From positions 1 to 34,524 of IMG/VR virus record IMGVR_UViG_3300025132_000138: a stretch of DNA of 34,524 nt. One strand, written 5' to 3'. Positions within the stretch are counted from its first letter, which is position 1; each line of letters opens with the position of its first letter. A model generated the notes under the pieces. That model did no database searches. It was not told where the DNA came from and saw nothing but the letters and a program-made list of their open reading frames with translations. A program made the position numbers and the translations under genes. Source of the DNA: a virus. Of the stretch, positions 24,701 through 31,824 are shown one piece after another.

Positions 24701-25322
24701 TTCCACTACCACCACCAGATGATTGTTCTACCCAAGATAAACCAGTTCCAGTAGAACTTAATACTGAACCTGCAGCACCTACTTGACTATTACCATCGGC
24801 AATTTGGGTGGCAGTTAGAACACCGACACTGTAAATACTCTTACTATTACCATCTAAGTCTCCACCTAACTGAGGTGTAGTGTCACCAACTATATGAGTT
24901 ACGATACCAGTTAAAGATGTATAAGGATAATTTGTGGCGTTTGTTAGATTAAAAGCTGGGGTTGCACTAGTCCCACCTAAATCTAATGTTATTCCACCAT
25001 AAGAAACACTCTTATTATCTAAAGCAGCATTAGGAATAGAGTTTAGTGTTGCACCAGAACCACTAAAACTAGTTGCAGTTATGATACCACCACTAGCAGT
25101 GATAGCAGTTCCTACTTTTAATATATCTCCACTAAAACTAGTCGCAGTTATGATACCACCACTAGCAGTGATAGCAGTTCCTACTTTTAATGTATCCCCT
25201 ACTGTTCCGATACCACTTATACTTAATGCGGTTCCGACTATTTTTGTTGCAGTTATGATACCTGCATTAACTACTTGTCTACTATCATCAATAATAGTGG
25301 AATTTGAAATCTTAATTGCCAT
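21789..25322 (-). CDS. large repeat-type fibre/adhesin with C1q-like domain, 1177 aa
   Basis: Begins MAIKISNSTIIDDSRQVVNA, a start typical of cyanophage fibre-like proteins, then a 23-residue unit (DTLKVGTAITASGGIITATS...) in tandem. A SLTGIVTHIVGDTTPQLGG block follows. Residues about 250-396 (RFVGARIYFSD to FQIEVVEG) have the strand pattern of a C1q/TNF-like trimeric domain. The rest consists of beta-repeat stalk modules of the NVGIGTT and LTVTNNITANGN kind, glycine linkers, and a distinct C-terminal domain (1040-1177). No S74 chaperone is present, unlike the neighbouring fibre. It is probably a trimeric tail or capsid fibre. A GATAAATA motif precedes it. Confidence 0.8.
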   Translation of the reverse strand: MAIKISNSTIIDDSRQVVNAGIITATKIVGTALSISGIGTVGDTLKVGTAITASGGIITATSFSGDILKVGTAITASGGIITATSFSGSGATLNSIPNAALDNKSVSYGGITLDLGGTSATPAFNLTNATNYPYTSLTGIVTHIVGDTTPQLGGDLDGNSKSIYSVGVLTATQIADGNSQVGAAGSVLSSTGTGLSWVEQSSGGGSGIGSVGIQSGGVFVGYAKTIDFASANNVTVSDDEIATVSVGSSIRFVGARIYFSDMTPAGAGSYYNVDQNDYDGITIDTNSFYNSTNGRFVIPAGVSKVRFTITLSKDSGTVNNVWLIRKNGTQIYTNEGGIFHEFESSGYTNVGSGAITGILSCEENDYFQLVYNVSTTSTGGSSIDWSGSFQIEVVEGSLLGHYFSDTNVTNANNITVQANNSTDETVYPIFVDGATGVQGPESDTGLMYNPSTGILTSSVYSGIITTAAQPNITSVGTLDSLTVTNNITANGNIVGDNSTDITNINSVSATTLSGTLTGTATGLSGTPDITIRNLVGVGATFTGVLTYEDVTNVDSLGVVTARSGVVVVGGGASIAAGGLEVTSGITTVGFLTATDVWVSGTTTTTGDIHLNSTDKKIFLTSDYDQYITANAASNYLVFGTANDERVRIMSSGDVGIGTNNPTGGNALVSNTSTLAVGIVTTNSSFTRDLKVTGISTVGFLTATDVWVSGAVTATTFYGSGANLTGLTGASEATYGDASNVAQIVVNSDGKITGISNISISGGGGGGASGVWETNTTGINTSTNVGIGTTTASDATLTVDVGTASTALVIQGSEGQLFSVTNSLSSGSIFSVNDISGVPSIDVDADGTIQLAPFGSTEYVGFGTTNPTAKLHVIGDAIIGGGTTISSDGINVTGIVTATSFSGKLNNLTFPSANGSDGQVLTSDGAGVVQWEDATGGGGGGGASGVWETNTTGINTSTNVGIGTTTASDATLTVDVGAASTALVIQGSEGQLFSVTNNLTSGSIFSVNDISGVPSIDVSANGDIQLGPFNSTDHIAIGQTSSGTKLGVKGSISERVYVVNDELSDIASDRINIDDGNVQYYSVAEDGGTLTPDITSTNGLNNDLAIGDSVTVVVIIKPDSTSDKITNITIDGSAATEEWLGGSAPDGGASGSYDVYTFFILKTADATFLPLCNKVNYA
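22270..23037 (-). repeat. duplicated ~240-bp stalk module inside the 1177-aa fibre gene
   Basis: Positions about 22270-22512 and 22795-23037 are nearly identical direct copies, 525 bases apart. Both encode SGVWETNTTGINTSTNVGIG, then DATLTVDVG, STALVIQGSEGQLFSVTN and NDISGVPSIDV. The few differences are mostly silent, which suggests a recent duplication or gene conversion. Confidence 0.85.
25059..25196 (-). repeat. two-copy 69-bp tandem repeat in the fibre N-terminus
   Basis: Copies at 25128-25196 and 25059-25127 encode 23-residue units of the form D(T/I)LKVGTAITASGGIITATS plus FSG. The 3' parts of the units are almost identical at DNA level, so slippage or recombination could change the copy number. 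Confidence 0.85.
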
Positions 25323-25358
25323 CTTACCGTCTTCGTGAAGTCACTAGGTATTTTTTAA

Positions 25359-25366
25359 TATTTATC
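25359..25366 (-). promoter_or_regulatory. candidate late promoter before the 1177-aa fibre gene (GATAAATA)
   Basis: Minus-strand GATAAATA, 36 bases before the ATG, overlapping the end of the fourth LamG-like gene. It sits in the only real gap of the fibre cassette. Confidence 0.6.
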
Positions 25367-26081
25367 ATTCATACCTCTGTTTAGTTGCATCAAAGTTTAG
25401 TTTCAATTCTGCTTGTGATAGTGCTCTACTATAAACTAAACCCATAGAAACATCTCCATCAAAATATCTACTTCCACCATTATTATCTTGACCAATGGTA
25501 AATTCTCCAGCAGCATCATATGGAAAAGTTCCTGAATTATGAGTCGTTGTATTAGTTCCTGATGAAATTGTTCCATCCAATTTAAACATATAAAGAGTTG
25601 CTGCAGATGAAGTTACACTAACAGCACACATAACCCATTCATTATTAGGAATGGTAATACTTGCATCAAAATTCCAAGAAGCACTCTGATCTTCCCAATT
25701 ATATCTTAATTCATCACCACTATATACATTAAAATTAAAACACTGACTTGCTGGACTAGTTTGTCTACCAGATATTGGAGAAGCCCAAGTATCTTGAGTT
25801 CCATCTCTCTTTATCCACGCACTTATTGTGAGAGGTGGTATACTTACTTTTGCACTACCAGAAAAACTTACTGACTCATTACTTCCATCAAAAGTAAAAT
25901 AACCAGATACACCAGAAGTATGATTGGAAGCAGTCATATTTGTTAATGTTCCAGTAAAACGCTTACCACTTAAATCATTCCAAGTGGTTCCACTACCAGA
26001 ATAACTTTTGGTATTTGCTGCATCTGTACAGAAAAAAAGACTATCAGTAACTATTTTAGAAATATTATATTCTGTTGCCAT
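25365..26081 (-). CDS. LamG/concanavalin-like protein, fourth tandem copy, 238 aa
   Basis: It shares the frame of its three neighbours: N-terminal KIVTDSLFFCTDAANTKSYS, TWNDLSG, FDGSNESV; a central SAWIKRD and NNEWVMCAVSV; and a C-terminal YFDGDVSMGLVYSRALSQAE ending FDATKQRYE. This is the layout of laminin-G-like (LamG_3/ConA-type) lectin jelly rolls. Its likely role is sugar or surface binding as a receptor-binding module. The start overlaps the upstream paralogue by one base (TAATG). Confidence 0.8.
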   Translation of the reverse strand: MATEYNISKIVTDSLFFCTDAANTKSYSGSGTTWNDLSGKRFTGTLTNMTASNHTSGVSGYFTFDGSNESVSFSGSAKVSIPPLTISAWIKRDGTQDTWASPISGRQTSPASQCFNFNVYSGDELRYNWEDQSASWNFDASITIPNNEWVMCAVSVTSSAATLYMFKLDGTISSGTNTTTHNSGTFPYDAAGEFTIGQDNNGGSRYFDGDVSMGLVYSRALSQAELKLNFDATKQRYE

Positions 26082-26785
26082 TATAATCCATACCTCCCTT
26101 TAAGTGCATCAAAATTTTGTTTTATTTCTGCTGCTGATAATCCTCTATTATATACATTACATACTGAAATATTTCCTTTATATGCTTCACCACCTGTGCC
26201 ACTATCCGCATTTCCAATAGTAAAATCTCTTGCTTGTATACTTGCACTACCAACAGAAGGATTAGACACAAATATACCATCAAAATATGCTGAACATGTT
26301 GATCCATCCCATGCAATAACAACTTCATGCCATTCAGATGTTAATGTTCCATCAACAATACTATCAGCATCCCAACTTCCTCTTATTGATGTTCCTAAAT
26401 TAGTTCCCTCATAAGCAACCCATAGATTACCAGAACCACCAAATCCCCCTGCTTTTGAAAAAAGAGCATTTTTACCAGTATCAGATACATCAGGTTTAAA
26501 CCAACATGAAACTGTATAATAATAATTAGCAGCTGCATAAAATTCATATGCAGATGAATTTAAACTTGTTGGAAACACAACATCATCATTACTACCATCA
26601 AATACAATACTTCCACCATTATCAGAAGAAAAACTAGGAGACCCATATATTGTTCCATTAAAACCATTACCACTTCTATCAGTCCAAGTTGCTCCAGTAC
26701 CAGGATAACTCTTAGTATTTCCTGCATCTAAACACAATACAAGATTATCAGTAACTATTTTAGAACTATTATATTCTGTTGTCAT
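26081..26785 (-). CDS. LamG/concanavalin-like protein, third tandem copy, 234 aa
   Basis: N-terminal KIVTDNLVLCLDAGNTKSY, TWTDRSGNGFNGTI and VFDGSNDDVVF; central YYTVSCWFKPD and SEWHEVVIAWDGSTCSAYFD; C-terminal YKGNISVCNVYNRGLSAAE ending FDALKGRYGL. Same jelly-roll plan as its neighbours, but with divergent surface segments. A binding-head function is inferred. It starts by TAATG coupling to the second copy and ends by TAATG coupling to the fourth. Confidence 0.82.
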   Translation of the reverse strand: MTTEYNSSKIVTDNLVLCLDAGNTKSYPGTGATWTDRSGNGFNGTIYGSPSFSSDNGGSIVFDGSNDDVVFPTSLNSSAYEFYAAANYYYTVSCWFKPDVSDTGKNALFSKAGGFGGSGNLWVAYEGTNLGTSIRGSWDADSIVDGTLTSEWHEVVIAWDGSTCSAYFDGIFVSNPSVGSASIQARDFTIGNADSGTGGEAYKGNISVCNVYNRGLSAAEIKQNFDALKGRYGL

Positions 26786-27540
26786 TATAAGTTATACCTC
26801 CATTTCATAGCATCATAATTTTGTTTAGCTTCTGATGCGGTTAAAACTTTATTATAAATTCTACATATTGCTATTTTACCATCAAAAAATCTATCATTAT
26901 ATGATGACGATGATGTATTATCAACTAAACAACCTAAAAGTCTATAACTACTATCATAACCATAGTTACTAAAAGTTCCTGTTGATGAGTCAGTTTCTTT
27001 TTGAAGTCCATTTAAATACAAAACAAATCCATCACTAGTATCATAAGTTGCTATCACATTATACCACCTATTATTTTCAATACTATCGGCACCACTTCCA
27101 ACTGGACTATCCCAAGAACCCCCTATATTAATCCGTATACTCACTTCTTTATCATCATCAGTATCACCAAACAATACAAAAAAGGCACGATCTCCACCAC
27201 CAAAAAGCGTTTGAGAATACTGAGAGGTTGCTCCATTAGCAGGTAAATTATCAGCCTTAAACCAAAACTCTATAGTAAAATTGCTAGATCCATTGAATAA
27301 AGTATCATTAATATCACTATCTCCTGTGTAGGCAATTTTGGCATTATCATTCGTTCCATCAAAATCAAAAAATCCTTCACTATCAAAAGTAGCACCATCT
27401 ATTGTTGCATTATCACTATTTCCGAAACCACTTAAATCATTCCAAGTTCCACTACCAGAATAACTTTCAGTATTTTTTGCATCCAAATAAAATATAAGAC
27501 TATTATCTTTTACAATATTTGGTCCTGAATGACAAGCCAT
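26785..27540 (-). CDS. LamG/concanavalin-like protein, second tandem copy, 251 aa
   Basis: N-terminal NIVKDNSLIFYLDAKNTESY, TWNDLSGFGN and FDFDGTNDNA; central FTIEFWFKAD and NNRWYNVIATYDTSDGFVLY; C-terminal FFDGKIAICRIYNKVLTASE ending YDAMKWRYNL. The canonical LamG_3 pattern (D-G-x-N-D, W-Y-N-V-x-x-T-Y-D, L-Y-x-N-G) is clearest in this copy. TAATG junctions join it to both neighbours. Confidence 0.85.
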   Translation of the reverse strand: MACHSGPNIVKDNSLIFYLDAKNTESYSGSGTWNDLSGFGNSDNATIDGATFDSEGFFDFDGTNDNAKIAYTGDSDINDTLFNGSSNFTIEFWFKADNLPANGATSQYSQTLFGGGDRAFFVLFGDTDDDKEVSIRINIGGSWDSPVGSGADSIENNRWYNVIATYDTSDGFVLYLNGLQKETDSSTGTFSNYGYDSSYRLLGCLVDNTSSSSYNDRFFDGKIAICRIYNKVLTASEAKQNYDAMKWRYNL

Positions 27541-28241
27541 TATAATCCATACCTCCCTTTGTGTGCATCATAGTTTTGTTTTACTTCTGCTGCTGATAAT
27601 GCTTTTCCACCATATACTCTTACTTGGGAAAGTTTACCACCAGCAACCGCAGAAGCTAAATTATCAGGCTTCATTAATTCAAATGAATTATTAGTCCCTA
27701 TAGCACCAACAGTGCTTGAAGAAGTCTCCACCAAAGAACCATTTAAATATAATCTAGTTTTATTATCACTTCGGTCTAAAGTAAGCACTACACAATTCCA
27801 GTTATCTGCCCAAAATGAAGTGCTATAATTAGGAGTAAGATCTACATTAGTGCTACCATAAGTTGTTCTTGCTTCCACATTTCCACTATCAAATAACAAT
27901 AATATGAAAAATGATTCACTGTTGCTTCTCCAACCACCAATATGTCTGTAACCAGTAGTATCAGTAATCTTACACCATATTTCAAGACTACCACCATTAT
28001 CATCTATATTATCAATACTAAAAGAATCATTAGTTCCTTGATCATTTGAACCATCAAAAACTATACTTCCACCACCATCAGTGGAATCAAAAGAAGGTCC
28101 ACCTGTAAGTGTTATATCATTACCACCAAGCATATCGCTCCAAGTGGTATCACCATCAGAATAACTCTTGGGATTTGCTGCATCTAGGTATAATACAAGA
28201 TTATCAGAAACTATAGGTAAAGAAGAATGTATGAGTGCCAT
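27540..28241 (-). CDS. LamG/concanavalin-like protein, first tandem copy, 233 aa
   Basis: I choose ATG 28241 (MALIHSSLPIVSDNLVLYLD), which comes just after the stop of the coiled-coil fibre, over an in-frame TTG at 28274 lying inside that gene. Motifs follow the paralogues: TWSDMLGGNDITL, VFDGSNDQG, LEIWCKITD, WNCVVLTLDRSDNKTRLYLN, and C-terminal LSQVRVYGGKALSAAEVKQN ending HKGRYGL. A jelly-roll lectin-like receptor-binding role is inferred. The stop overlaps the next start. Confidence 0.82.
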   Translation of the reverse strand: MALIHSSLPIVSDNLVLYLDAANPKSYSDGDTTWSDMLGGNDITLTGGPSFDSTDGGGSIVFDGSNDQGTNDSFSIDNIDDNGGSLEIWCKITDTTGYRHIGGWRSNSESFFILLLFDSGNVEARTTYGSTNVDLTPNYSTSFWADNWNCVVLTLDRSDNKTRLYLNGSLVETSSSTVGAIGTNNSFELMKPDNLASAVAGGKLSQVRVYGGKALSAAEVKQNYDAHKGRYGL

Positions 28242-28245
28242 AATG

Positions 28246-31200
28246 TTATTCCAATTTAGAAATTCTTTCTTCAAGATTATCTATATGAGTTTGTTGTTCC
28301 TTAACTGCTTCTATTAATAAACCAATTAATCCATTATAATTAACCGTTTTTGGATCATCTCCCTGAACTAATTCTGGTAAAATATTTTCTATTTGATCGG
28401 CAACAACACCAAGTGCTGGTTTATTATCATGTTTCCAATTAAATGATACACCCTCAATCTGTACAACCTTGGCAAGTGGATCATCAATGGGTTGAATATT
28501 AATCTTGAGTTTTATATCAGATGTGGAGTTAAAGTCAGTTGCAGTTATGACACCAACACCATGTATTCCTTTAGAATTAAGATCTAAATATCCTCCTAAC
28601 TGAGGTGTAGTATCACCGACTATATGAGTTACAATGCCTGTTAAAGATGTATAAGGATAATTTGTAGCATCTGCCAAATCAAAAGCTGGTGTTGCATCAC
28701 TTTCACCTAATGCTAGACTTATACCACCATAAGATACTGTACTGTTTGTTAACTTACCATTTTCGATAGACCCTGCTAGTTGTGCATTAGTTATCTGTCC
28801 TGATAAATTAGTGGTGGCTAAATCACCGTAAAAAGTAGTTGCAGTAACGGCACCAGAAACCCATACATCAGTAGCAGTGGCAAATCCAACTGTTGTAATA
28901 CCCGAAGTTACATTTAATCCACCAGCAGCAATACTAACACCACCACCAACCACCACAACACCACTTCGTGCAGTGACTAAACCAACTGAATCTATATTAG
29001 TTACATCATCATAAGTTAGTGTACCACCGATTGATACATCACCACTTACACTTAGAGAAGTTAATGTACCTAATGAGGTGATATTAGTTTGAGCAGCAGT
29101 TGTCACTGTTCCTGCAGTCGTTGCAGTATCAGCATTACCAGTTAAGTTACCAGTAACATTACCAGTTAAACCACCTACAAATGTAGTTGCAGTTATAACA
29201 CCAGCATGAGCAGTGATAGCAGTTCCTACTTTAAGAGTGTCGGTTACGGTAGTAATACCACTTACTGATAGTGCGGTACCAACTATATTTCCTACTATAA
29301 TATCTGGAGAATTAATTAAACCTTTTGCATTTGTGGATGTTGATATAGTACCCGTTACAGTAGTACCATCAAATGTTAAATTAACACTTCCACCAAAAGA
29401 ACCACTATTATTAAACTGTATTTGAGTATTAGAACCTCCAGGTGTTCCTCCAGATGATTGTTCTATCCAAGATAAACCAGTTCCAGTAGAACTTAATACT
29501 GAACTTGCAGCACCAACCGATCCATTACCATCGGCAATTTGAGTAGCAGTTAGAATACCAACACCATAGATACTCTTATTATTACCATCTAAGTCTCCAC
29601 CAAGTTGTGGTGTAGTGTCACCTACTATGTGAGTTACAATACCAGTTAAAGATGTATAAGGATAGTTAATAGCATCTACCAAATCAAAAGCTGGTGTTGT
29701 ATCTTCTCCACCTAGTGCTAGAGTTATATCACCAAAAGATACGGTGTTGTTTACTAACTTATTATTTTCGATAGATCCTGCTAGTTGTGCATTAGTTATG
29801 CTTCCTGATAAATTACTGGTTGCTAAACTACCATCAAATGTGGTGGCAGTTATAATACCAGCATGAGCAGTGATAGCAGTCCCTACCTTTAAGGTATCTG
29901 ATATAGTTGCAATACCAGAAGCTACCTCTAATCCACCAGCAGCAATACTAATACCAGCACCAGCAATAACGTGTATTCCTTCTCTGGCAGTTATAATACC
30001 AATAGAATCTACATTCTTTACATCATCATATGTTAATGTTCCACCAATAGTCACATTTCCATTAAAATTGGCACCAGCAGCAGTTACAATACCTGTAAAG
30101 TTAGCACCACCACCAGCACTTACAACTTCAACATCACCTGAAGAAATTGAACCAGTATCAGCATTTAAAGTAATAGAAGCAGTACCAATAGTAAGAATAC
30201 CAGTAATTCTAGCATTTCCTTCAACAACCAATGCATTATCAGGATATAAACCACTTTGAATAATAGTTGTTCCAATACCAACTCTTCCTAAACTATATGG
30301 GCCATCAACACCTTGTATCCATGAATTTCCATCAGCATTTGATCCAAATGTAAATTTCTTTAAACTATCGTCATATCTTAAATATCCACCATCATAAGTT
30401 GATGCATTAGTAGCAATACCAACAATATCATCAAGATACTTTAACCGTGTTTCACCACTACCACCCAGTGTTGCTAATTGTTGTTGAACACGACTTACAA
30501 ATATTCTATAATGATCTTGTAATTGATCAAGAGTAACATATTTTTTATTAAGTGGGGTTAATGGATCTGAATTATCGGAATCTGGTGTTATGTTAATAAG
30601 ACCTTCATTTAAAAATTCTTTCTCATTAAATTTCTCAAATATTTCTTCAAGATATTTAACTTTCTTAGAAAGTTGAATATTTTTTTCTTCTAATTCATCT
30701 AAATTTAATTTATTAACTACTGTTTTAAATTCTTCATGAAAATAATAAAAATCATTTCTAATATCTTTTTTAACCTGTAAAAATTCTTGATTTTGTTCTT
30801 CTAAATTTTCTTTTAAATTTTTCTTACTTTTAGTAATTTCAATTTCTAAATCAGAAATTTTATTCTCTATATTATTTTTATGATCTTCATAAACTTCTAA
30901 ATCTTCATTAATAGATATCTTTAGATTTTTAACTTCTTCTGCATCAATTGATGATTTTATTTCAGATTCTAAAATATATTTTTTATATTTTGGTGCCTCT
31001 ACATCAACAAAATTATTAATTTTTTCTGCTAGATTAGAAACATTAGATTTTATAGTGGTAAGAGTTTTTTCATTAATACCAGTTACATCATTTTTTAATT
31101 TAATAATACTCTCTTCAAGTAAAAAAGTATATCCCATCATTGAATTATCAAGATCTTCTTTTTTAATAAAATCTTGTATTTCAGACTTAATATCTTCTAC

Positions 31201-31365
31201 ATATTTTATAGTATCTGTTAAATTATCTAATTTATCTAAATTATTTTTATAAGCACTAAAAGCTTCAGAAAAAGACTGTAATTCTGGTCTTTTTACTAAT
31301 TCGTGAATAGTATCATCTGATTTATCATCCTCACGAAAAAAATCTGAAGGTTTCTTTAGTGCCAT
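28246..31365 (-). CDS. coiled-coil fibre with C-terminal S74 intramolecular chaperone, 1039 aa
   Basis: Starts MALKKPSDFFRED. Residues about 35-262 are a charged coiled coil that probably forms the attachment stalk, followed by a YVTLDQLQDHYRIFVSRVQQ segment. Residues about 320-940 are beta-repeat modules, several nearly identical to modules of the 1177-aa fibre. The last 92 residues (TSDIKLKINIQPIDD, GVSFNWKHDNKPALGVVADQ, a final coiled coil ending ISKLE) are the peptidase S74 / endosialidase chaperone domain, which trimerises the fibre and then cuts itself off, here probably at or next to S949. This is a trimeric virion fibre, lying directly after gp16. Confidence 0.88.
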   Translation of the reverse strand: MALKKPSDFFREDDKSDDTIHELVKRPELQSFSEAFSAYKNNLDKLDNLTDTIKYVEDIKSEIQDFIKKEDLDNSMMGYTFLLEESIIKLKNDVTGINEKTLTTIKSNVSNLAEKINNFVDVEAPKYKKYILESEIKSSIDAEEVKNLKISINEDLEVYEDHKNNIENKISDLEIEITKSKKNLKENLEEQNQEFLQVKKDIRNDFYYFHEEFKTVVNKLNLDELEEKNIQLSKKVKYLEEIFEKFNEKEFLNEGLINITPDSDNSDPLTPLNKKYVTLDQLQDHYRIFVSRVQQQLATLGGSGETRLKYLDDIVGIATNASTYDGGYLRYDDSLKKFTFGSNADGNSWIQGVDGPYSLGRVGIGTTIIQSGLYPDNALVVEGNARITGILTIGTASITLNADTGSISSGDVEVVSAGGGANFTGIVTAAGANFNGNVTIGGTLTYDDVKNVDSIGIITAREGIHVIAGAGISIAAGGLEVASGIATISDTLKVGTAITAHAGIITATTFDGSLATSNLSGSITNAQLAGSIENNKLVNNTVSFGDITLALGGEDTTPAFDLVDAINYPYTSLTGIVTHIVGDTTPQLGGDLDGNNKSIYGVGILTATQIADGNGSVGAASSVLSSTGTGLSWIEQSSGGTPGGSNTQIQFNNSGSFGGSVNLTFDGTTVTGTISTSTNAKGLINSPDIIVGNIVGTALSVSGITTVTDTLKVGTAITAHAGVITATTFVGGLTGNVTGNLTGNADTATTAGTVTTAAQTNITSLGTLTSLSVSGDVSIGGTLTYDDVTNIDSVGLVTARSGVVVVGGGVSIAAGGLNVTSGITTVGFATATDVWVSGAVTATTFYGDLATTNLSGQITNAQLAGSIENGKLTNSTVSYGGISLALGESDATPAFDLADATNYPYTSLTGIVTHIVGDTTPQLGGYLDLNSKGIHGVGVITATDFNSTSDIKLKINIQPIDDPLAKVVQIEGVSFNWKHDNKPALGVVADQIENILPELVQGDDPKTVNYNGLIGLLIEAVKEQQTHIDNLEERISKLE
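28561..29700 (-). repeat. two direct copies of the THIVGDTTPQLGG fibre module
   Basis: A block encoding NYPYTSLTGIVTHIVGDTTP and flanking sequence appears at about 28561-28700 and about 29560-29700. A third copy lies at about 24810-24932 in the separate 1177-aa gene. DNA identity is high over roughly 100 bases, including silent positions. Confidence 0.8.
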
Positions 31366-31368
31366 TAT

Positions 31369-31821
31369 TTAATTTTTTTTATTATCAGTCTGTGTATTAT
31401 TATTTAGAAACCCTTTTTTAAGTAATTTTGAGAGTTCTGATGTAGAACCAACAAATAAAGAATTATTAGTTACATTATTTGGTTGTTTATTTATTTGATC
31501 ATCAACATCCTTTATTTTCTTTTGAAGTTCCATTAATTTATCAGTTGTATCAGCAACTGATTTAATGATTTGACCTGCAACTTCATATGCTCTTGGACTT
31601 GCACTTTCACCTGCAAGTTCCATTATACCATTAAGAGATTCTTGGCCTTTTTCAATTAAGGAATATAAGTTAGCACGAGTATAATCATAATCTTTTTTAA
31701 CATCATCACTTGTATTTTTTAATTTATCTTGTTTTTTAACACAATCATTTTCAGGTATATTGCTAACCTCAATAGCATTAGTTGTATTTAATGCTTCATC
31801 AATGGGATCATAATTAGACAT
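31369..31821 (-). CDS. 16: terminase small subunit gp16
   Basis: 150 residues (T4 gp16 is 164). The central helical core DYDYTRANLYSLIEKGQESL, SPRAYEVAGQIIKSVADTTD and KLMELQKK is diagnostic. The C-terminus (NNSLFVGSTSELSKLLKKGF) probably contacts the large subunit. It recognises concatemeric DNA and stimulates gp17. It lies directly after gp15 but is separated from gp17 by the fibre cassette. Confidence 0.93.
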   Translation of the reverse strand: MSNYDPIDEALNTTNAIEVSNIPENDCVKKQDKLKNTSDDVKKDYDYTRANLYSLIEKGQESLNGIMELAGESASPRAYEVAGQIIKSVADTTDKLMELQKKIKDVDDQINKQPNNVTNNSLFVGSTSELSKLLKKGFLNNNTQTDNKKN

Positions 31822-31824
31822 AAT

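Noticed and set aside
28242-28274. TTG start for the first LamG-like gene inside the S74 fibre gene
   Set aside because: ATG 28241 lies just after the upstream stop and gives the same N-terminal pattern as the paralogues.
29870-30259. Plus-strand 129-codon frame rich in P, A, V and I
   Set aside because: Antisense shadow of the fibre repeats; similar frames lie opposite other repeat modules.
21789-31365. Repeats of the fibre cassette as a CRISPR array or diversity-generating element
   Set aside because: Repeats are in-frame protein modules of uneven spacing; no reverse transcriptase or template-repeat pair was seen in the window.
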